In this document: in pieces, positions 48,709 to 53,689 of the stretch
Layout of the letters: the number at the start of each line of letters is the position of its first letter
Position numbering within the stretch: position 1 is the stretch's first letter
From: Bacillota bacterium
GTDB taxonomy: Bacteria > Bacillota > Sulfobacillia > Sulfobacillales > Sulfobacillaceae
Direction: 5' to 3'
NCBI GenBank assembly: GCA_021797515.1
Contig: JAJZZP010000188.1
Location: forward strand, 1-53,689
DNA length: 53,689 bases
The notes under the pieces: model-generated
Told to the model about the DNA's origin: nothing
Seen by the model: the letters and a program-made list of their open reading frames with translations, nothing else
Database searches by the model: none
Program-made: the position numbers and the translations under genes

Positions 48709-49370
48709 CATCCTTCAAGCTCTGGACCAAATTTGCAATGGCGGGCATTAGCGCCTTAATTTTGGCAGGTTGCGGCACCCAATCAGCGAGTCCCCAATCA
48801 TCTCCGGCAAAATCCGTGTCCCCAGCCACCTCGAGCTCAGTAAGCCCCTCCTCGTCACCGAGTCAAAGTCCGTCTCAATCGCCGAGTCCCTCAAGTTCTA
48901 GTCCCAGCATCACACCCTCAACCAGTTCCTCATCGTCCACCAGCCAGACCCCGCCAGTACCACCAGGCGCCGGTCCCTACACTGATTTGAGTATTCACGT
49001 CGAAAATGTCACTCCTGAGGGGCAGGCAAGTTCTTCGGGAACTCCGCTCTCTCTTTATCTCATCAAGCTTTCCGTGTACAATCCAACCAGCTCTTTGGTA
49101 TCACTGGCACTCAATGATTTTACCGTGGTAACGAGCGGTTCTACCGCCTATTCTTGGAACGATTATGTAACAACCGGCATCACCGACACAACCACGTTCT
49201 TTCCCTTTCCCATTCATGCTTCGGTTCCCGGTTCCGACACAGCCAATATTTTCCCGGATCAGACTCATACTGGGTATGTGACGATTCAGGTACCCGCAGC
49301 GCCCCACTATGACTTGATCTGGAACACAGGCGCCACCACTCCGGTGCCCGAAGCCACGTTTGCCCCTTAG
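48705..49370 (+). CDS. Lipoprotein with Ser/Pro-rich linker
   Basis: This 221-aa protein has a start overlapping the GH18 gene's stop. The N-terminus has a hydrophobic stretch ending in the lipobox LILAGC (Cys about 22). A Ser/Pro/Thr-rich linker follows (about 27-85), then a beta domain (about 95-221) with LYLIKLSVYNPTSS and a closing strand, resembling small Ig-like (DUF4352-type) domains. It is anchored outside the membrane and probably works with the upstream hydrolase. Confidence 0.75.
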   Translation: MTSFKLWTKFAMAGISALILAGCGTQSASPQSSPAKSVSPATSSSVSPSSSPSQSPSQSPSPSSSSPSITPSTSSSSSTSQTPPVPPGAGPYTDLSIHVENVTPEGQASSSGTPLSLYLIKLSVYNPTSSLVSLALNDFTVVTSGSTAYSWNDYVTTGITDTTTFFPFPIHASVPGSDTANIFPDQTHTGYVTIQVPAAPHYDLIWNTGATTPVPEATFAP

Positions 49371-50410
49371 CCATCAGGATGATCAGGCAGCAGTGTCGCT
49401 AACACACTTGCTGCCCGGTCAGCCCATAAGTTTTCAGAGATATAACTGACGGCATTGCGGGACATCTCCTGTCTTTGTGCAACATGTTGCAATAGAAACT
49501 TCAGTGCCTCCGCCAATGCTGTTGCCGAGTGCTCGGTCACGAGTCCCGCATGGGCCTTTTCCACTACACGTGCTGCCTCTGAACCTTTGGTCACCACTAC
49601 CGGCAATCCCTGGGAAAGATAGTCCATCAACTTTACAGGCAATGCCAGCCGGTTATATCGCGTGTCCACGCGGGGAATGACGGCGACTTGAGCGCTTTGC
49701 AACAACGATTCCAAATATTCTCCGGATGCCTCCAGTACATGTACCCCAACCGTTGTCACGATATGGTGCCGCACTTCGTTGGGCCGCATCACCAGCCAAA
49801 GGTCCGCATCGGCGATGGTGGCTCTAACTAATTCAAACGCCGCCACAAGCATCTCCACGCCATCGTGGGGACCCGCCGCGCCCACATAGATGATCCGGTG
49901 ACCAACGTCTGGTGGGTTCACCGAGCCCTTTCCCCGAATTCCTCCCGGGGGCAACAATACTTTACGGGATCCCGGCACCACCTGGCCTAATCCGGAAGTA
50001 GGAACGAAGATTACGGTAGCCGAGCGAGCATAAAATCGCAAACTGATTTTGTACAATAAGCTCAGGACACGACTTTTGAACCCGGCAGGAGGATAGAGGT
50101 CGGGAAACAATTGATACGCGTCACGAACAAAAATTCCTGTAGGGATTCCACGGCGATGCGCTTGGTATAAAAACCAGCAATCAGTTAGGGTAGCGGTAGA
50201 ACTCCCGCTTTCCAGGTAGATGGCATCGATCTGGTCCAACAACCCGAGACTTTGCCGCAAGATGGCACCGCGGACTGACCGGGTGCCCGTGACGACTGTA
50301 ACCCAGGCATAGTGCGCCAAAGCTTCAATCATCCGGTAGGTTCTCACTTTGGGGGCGCGATCCAGTTGGTCCAGCGGATAATGGCCTAGCACTAATAATC
50401 GTGGTTTCAT
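49367..50410 (-). CDS. GT4-like glycosyltransferase
   Basis: This 347-aa protein starts at ATG 50410, overlapping the flippase stop; a longer in-frame start lies inside that gene and is unlikely. It has GT-B features: an N-terminal domain starting RLLVLGHYPLDQ, the linker VLLPPGGI, IIYVGAAGPHDG and LPVKLMDYLSQGLPVVVTKGSE in the donor site. The N-terminal domain is short. The gene converges with the lipoprotein gene, overlapping by 4 bases. Confidence 0.7.
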   Translation of the reverse strand: MKPRLLVLGHYPLDQLDRAPKVRTYRMIEALAHYAWVTVVTGTRSVRGAILRQSLGLLDQIDAIYLESGSSTATLTDCWFLYQAHRRGIPTGIFVRDAYQLFPDLYPPAGFKSRVLSLLYKISLRFYARSATVIFVPTSGLGQVVPGSRKVLLPPGGIRGKGSVNPPDVGHRIIYVGAAGPHDGVEMLVAAFELVRATIADADLWLVMRPNEVRHHIVTTVGVHVLEASGEYLESLLQSAQVAVIPRVDTRYNRLALPVKLMDYLSQGLPVVVTKGSEAARVVEKAHAGLVTEHSATALAEALKFLLQHVAQRQEMSRNAVSYISENLWADRAASVLATLLPDHPDG

Positions 50411-51699
50411 TGATCGGTCTCCCGTGACCTTAAAATCATTGTCCGCCAAAGGGAAAATTGAGGATAAAACAGCGACTGCCAGGAAACTTTTTCTCCAGAG
50501 TGAATGGATCGAAATCCCCACACCACGAGAGTCATAGCAACCATATAAGACAGCGACTGGGAAGTCGCCATCCACAGCACCTGGTGGGATCGGAGTGCCA
50601 CGAGACTACCTGCCGCGACAACAGCAAACCCGGCTAATGACGACCAGGTTCCCCACTCTGGGTGACCTTTGCCTGCCAAGTCTCCTGTTAACACTTTAGA
50701 CCAAGCGAATAAGGAAACCCCGGGCAGCAAAATCCAAAGCAACGGCACCGCTCCTTTAAAGGAGGCGCCCCAAATTTTTGGCAAAAGCCAGGGAGACGTT
50801 AGCGCAGCCACACCTCCGAGTACTACTGTGCCCCATCCCATAGCGTTAGCTATTAAGGCCGTTCGTGTTCCGTCACTTTCACTCCTGGCTACCCTAGGCA
50901 ACAGGACACTAGATACTGCAGAAGGTGCATACCAAAGAAGTTCCGAGAAGGTCACCGCCAACCAATAAAATCCGGTTTGCCGAGGCATCAACATCAACCC
51001 AGTAACATAAAGACCCACTCGGTAATTGAGAAATTGGGCCACATTTCCGAGGTGGCCCTTAATGCCGAAACCTAGAGCTTGCTTCATCACCCTCAAACGC
51101 CATCGTGGAATGGCTTGACCTTTAAATGCGATTAAAGACACCAACAGACCCAAAAACGGCATCCATACGTAAATAGTCGCAACCACAAGCACGGTCAAGC
51201 CCCATCCTAGCGCAACAATCATCACTGCCGTCAATTGTCCTAGTCGAGGGAGGATGCTTACCCAAAACACGTACCGCATCCGATTTTGCGCTACCAGAAC
51301 CGACGCGCTCCCGTTGGTTAGGATTTGCAACGGAACATAGACTAACAGGGCGGTCCTTAAATCCCAAGGCATACTGGTGCGAATAGGCCCTGGCCAAACC
51401 AAAGGAAACCACGTTAAAACGCAAAGAGCCGCCGCCGTCGCGCTGATGGCCAAGACCACTAGCCAGCCCCACACCTCTTTTACTGAAACTCCACGACCAA
51501 TTAAATAGCTGGGACCTGCGCCTCCCCCAATAGCCAGCATTAAGGTCATTGCCACAGGAACCAAAATTGCCAATTGATAGAGGCCCTGACCCTCGGCCCC
51601 CAATTTTCGGCTCACGATGATCCCGACTATTAGAGCCATTGCCACACCTGATACTTGAGTGGAGAAAAGCCACAAGAAAGACTTAACCACCAGACTCAA
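50407..51699 (-). CDS. Wzx-like polysaccharide flippase (MOP superfamily)
   Basis: This 430-aa membrane protein has about twelve hydrophobic helices and the N-terminal pattern FLWLFSTQVSGVAMALIVGIIVSRKLGAEGQGLYQL typical of Wzx/RfbX exporters. It should flip lipid-linked repeat units across the cytoplasmic membrane for the Wzy-like polymerase. It overlaps the upstream glycosyltransferase gene by 17 bases and the downstream one by 4, giving a tight operon. Confidence 0.85.
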   Translation of the reverse strand: MSLVVKSFLWLFSTQVSGVAMALIVGIIVSRKLGAEGQGLYQLAILVPVAMTLMLAIGGGAGPSYLIGRGVSVKEVWGWLVVLAISATAAALCVLTWFPLVWPGPIRTSMPWDLRTALLVYVPLQILTNGSASVLVAQNRMRYVFWVSILPRLGQLTAVMIVALGWGLTVLVVATIYVWMPFLGLLVSLIAFKGQAIPRWRLRVMKQALGFGIKGHLGNVAQFLNYRVGLYVTGLMLMPRQTGFYWLAVTFSELLWYAPSAVSSVLLPRVARSESDGTRTALIANAMGWGTVVLGGVAALTSPWLLPKIWGASFKGAVPLLWILLPGVSLFAWSKVLTGDLAGKGHPEWGTWSSLAGFAVVAAGSLVALRSHQVLWMATSQSLSYMVAMTLVVWGFRSIHSGEKVSWQSLFYPQFSLWRTMILRSRETDQ

Positions 51700-52915
51700 T
51701 TCCTTTTAGCCAACGGTCTGCGATAATGTCCCAGGTATAATGCTGCAGCACATAGTTGCGTCCCGATTGTGCCATGGCAGTCCACTCATAATCACTAATC
51801 CGGCTTAGAAAATCCACTGCCATCGCTAACCCCGCCGCGTCCTCAGGAGGCACCACCAGCCCCCCGCCCGCCTCTTCCACAAGGCGGGCCATTTCGCCTT
51901 CGCCGACGAATATAATGGGAATTTTTGCCGCCCAGGCGGGAAACACCTTGCTTGGGCGAGCCCCCGCAAACAGTTTGTGCTGCCGAAGCGGCACCACCAC
52001 TCCCCGTGCCAGCGAAAAGTACAAAGACATCCGTTCAACCGGTTGCAGTTCCTCAAAACGCACATTGGATAACCCTCGTCGTTTTGTCAAAGCCATCAAA
52101 GACGCCTTGACTGGGCCTTCTCCCACGAGCAAAAACACGATTTCGGAACGATCCCGCAGCATTTCCGCTGCGTCGAGAATTACCTCCAACCCTTGAGCGT
52201 ATCCCATCGTGCCGGGATACAAAAACACATGCTTCTCTTGCACTCCGAGATGCTCAGCTAATTCACGTGACGGTTCTAACGGCCGGAACACCTCAGTATC
52301 TACTCCATTGGGAAAAAACAGAACGCGTTGAGGGTCAATCATATGAGTCTCCTCGACCGAACGGCAAATACCCTCCGTTACCCCAGACACGTATCGCGCA
52401 TGTCGATATAAAAAAAATTCAAGTCTCTGAGACCATTTAATTATATGGCGGTTTTTGACTAACCCTAGCGCTACCGCTGACTCCGGCCATAGGTCCGACA
52501 CCGACAAGATATAGGGAACTTGATGGGTTTTCCCGTAAATATAAGCGGTAATGCCTAAAAATAACGGAGGAGATTCCACTATTACGTAATCGGGTCGACG
52601 TGCCCGCAAAAGCCCCCAAAAGCTGGTGATGACGAAAGAGAAGTAGTTTAATAGGCGCCTCCATAACCTTCCGGATGGCACAATCCAAATCCAAGTTCGG
52701 ATCACCGGGACCCCCTCGACCATTTCGGTAAAAAGGATCCTTCCCTCATGGGGTCGAGTTCGCTGAGCTCCTAGATGGTGCGGAAACGCAGTGACCACTT
52801 CCACCTGGTGGCCATGGCGCATTAATTGGTGCGCCATGGCTTGTAGGCGCAGTGATGCCGCTCCGGGCTCTGGAGGATAATATTGGGTCAAAAAGAGAAA
52901 CCGCATCGTTTTCAT
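51683..52915 (-). CDS. GT4-family glycosyltransferase (WbuB/WcaI-like)
   Basis: This 410-aa protein begins FLFLTQYYPPEPGAASLR, characteristic of WbuB/WcaI-type transferases. It has VSDLWPESAVALG, FFPNGVDTEVF linker, LYPGTMGYAQGL and the donor site FAGARPSKVFPAWAAKIP. No membrane helix is certain, although residues about 85-105 are hydrophobic. It is the first gene of the flippase operon; the 251 bases upstream contain its promoter. Confidence 0.8.
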   Translation of the reverse strand: MKTMRFLFLTQYYPPEPGAASLRLQAMAHQLMRHGHQVEVVTAFPHHLGAQRTRPHEGRILFTEMVEGVPVIRTWIWIVPSGRLWRRLLNYFSFVITSFWGLLRARRPDYVIVESPPLFLGITAYIYGKTHQVPYILSVSDLWPESAVALGLVKNRHIIKWSQRLEFFLYRHARYVSGVTEGICRSVEETHMIDPQRVLFFPNGVDTEVFRPLEPSRELAEHLGVQEKHVFLYPGTMGYAQGLEVILDAAEMLRDRSEIVFLLVGEGPVKASLMALTKRRGLSNVRFEELQPVERMSLYFSLARGVVVPLRQHKLFAGARPSKVFPAWAAKIPIIFVGEGEMARLVEEAGGGLVVPPEDAAGLAMAVDFLSRISDYEWTAMAQSGRNYVLQHYTWDIIADRWLKGIESGG

Positions 52916-53166
52916 TGGAATTATGATACCTGATTTATCGGAATCCCGGATGAGAATTCGGCAAAAAACGCGTCAGGTACTGTCTTCTGATTTCTTTCAG
53001 GCGCCAATCTTGACAATACCGTGTCAAATTTGTATGGTGAACCTCTTCTTCTCAGATTAAAACTTAAGGCGCTGACTTTAGCTAGGGAGCGTATCTCAAA
53101 AAATCAGGCAACATACTTAATAGTGATAGTATAGTATCCGAGAAGAATCGTAGAGGTGGCCGATGA

Positions 53167-53479
53167 ATGTATATCCCCAAATATTTTCGTCTCGACGATG
53201 TGGTGCAGGTAATCTATTACTCAGCAGCCTCTAGGAATTTTAGTAACTTATGATGGCACCCAGTCGATTGCCAGTCACATTCCGTTTGAAGCGTCAGTGA
53301 GCAATGGTAACATCACACTAACGGGACATGTTGCGCGTGCAAACCCAATTTGGCAAGTTCTTCAAAATTCTCCTGATGCTCTGGTGATCTTTCAAGGACC
53401 GAATACCTATATCTCCTCTTCGTGGTATGAGGACATTAATGTCCCAACGTGGAATTACTTAGGGCCCTCTGAAAAATAG
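53167..53479 (+). pseudogene. paiB: Broken paiB (FMN-binding split-barrel regulator)
   Basis: The frame begins MYIPKYFRLDD behind GAGGTGG, then shifts by one base near 53218. The shifted frame reads GILVTYDGTQSIASHIPF, GHVARANPIW, ALVIFQGPNTYISSSWY and VPTWNY, unmistakable PaiB blocks. It stops soon after WNY, so roughly the last half is missing. The frameshift and truncation make it non-functional. The IS transposase gene begins 76 bases later and probably removed the 3' part. Confidence 0.75.
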
Positions 53480-53555
53480 TTTGCGAATCTGCAAAGGAAA
53501 ATGCATGATCCATCGCGAACCTGTCTGTGTCGGGAGACGAAAGGACGGGTACACG

Positions 53556-53689
53556 ATGGCCTACACGGAGGCGCAGGAAGCCGTGATTCGAAAGAAGTAT
53601 CAACAGTTACAGCCCTTTTTGAACGAAAGGACACGGCGTTTGTGGGCGGGCATCGAGGCACAGGTGATCGGGTACGGTGGCGTGGCGAT
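53556..53689 (+). CDS. ISAzo13-like transposase, partial at window end
   Basis: The ATG at 53556 follows AAAGGACGGGTACACG. The 44 visible codons include NERTRRLWAGIEAQVIGYGGVA, which matches the conserved N-terminus of ISAzo13-family transposases. The gene runs off the window. It lies within the paiB remnant, so it is an insertion. Family assignment rests on this short block. Confidence 0.65.
   Translation, partial: MAYTEAQEAVIRKKYQQLQPFLNERTRRLWAGIEAQVIGYGGVA

Noticed and set aside
1-53689. tRNA or rRNA genes, including a tRNA attachment site
   Set aside because: No cloverleaf-like sequence or rRNA segment was noticed near the element edges or elsewhere.

Overview
The window most likely comes from the chromosome of a moderately GC-rich Firmicute of the Sulfobacillus type (acidophile or thermophile). 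That is an inference from strong AGGAGG ribosome sites, the style of the exopolysaccharide and surface proteins, and gene density; no rRNA or other taxonomic marker is present.

Region 1 (about 160-33,500) looks like an integrated virus or virus-like element. A long plus-strand block (381-22,413) of tightly packed, often overlapping genes encodes beta-rich virion-like proteins, small membrane proteins, a transglutaminase-like protein, a retropepsin-like protease, three GT-A-type glycosyltransferases, several wall-degrading enzymes and LysM proteins. I see no HK97 capsid, portal, terminase, tape measure or tail gene. This fits a tail-less, possibly membrane-containing virion better than a tailed phage; the packaging ATPase and replication genes would have to lie left of the window. 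The block ends at a bidirectional terminator (22,421-22,446) facing a minus-strand operon of small, mostly unknown genes (22,454-26,981) that includes a ribbon-helix-helix regulator. An AT-rich gap, a tyrosine recombinase and a second plus-strand late operon (28,273-32,071: membrane-anchored stalk proteins and a GH25 lysozyme) follow. A large serine recombinase on the minus strand closes the element.

The strongest regulatory signal is a promoter family in the element: a box AAGCG(T/C)C, exactly 22 bases, then TAnnnT. Seven copies, all on the plus strand, sit directly before genes at 381, 3669, 13032, 13995, 17792, 20955 and 28273. Two minus-strand sigma-A-like promoters share a different motif and probably drive the early or regulatory operon.

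Region 2 (33,519-35,905) is mobile-element debris: a truncated Flp-pilin-like gene, a scrambled tnpB whose central segment lies in inverse orientation, and a 57-bp hairpin repeat that also occurs at 94-152. Region 3 (35,906-52,915) is a host exopolysaccharide cluster, mainly minus strand: one truncated and eight intact glycosyltransferases, a sugar epimerase, a Wzy-like polymerase and a Wzx-like flippase. A plus-strand pair inside it encodes a large secreted GH18-type hydrolase and a lipoprotein. The right end holds a broken paiB interrupted by the start of an ISAzo13-like transposase gene.

Working model: the element makes a glycosylated virion with membrane-anchored surface proteins and uses multiple wall hydrolases for entry and exit; it sits beside, and is bordered by IS debris from, the host surface-polysaccharide locus.
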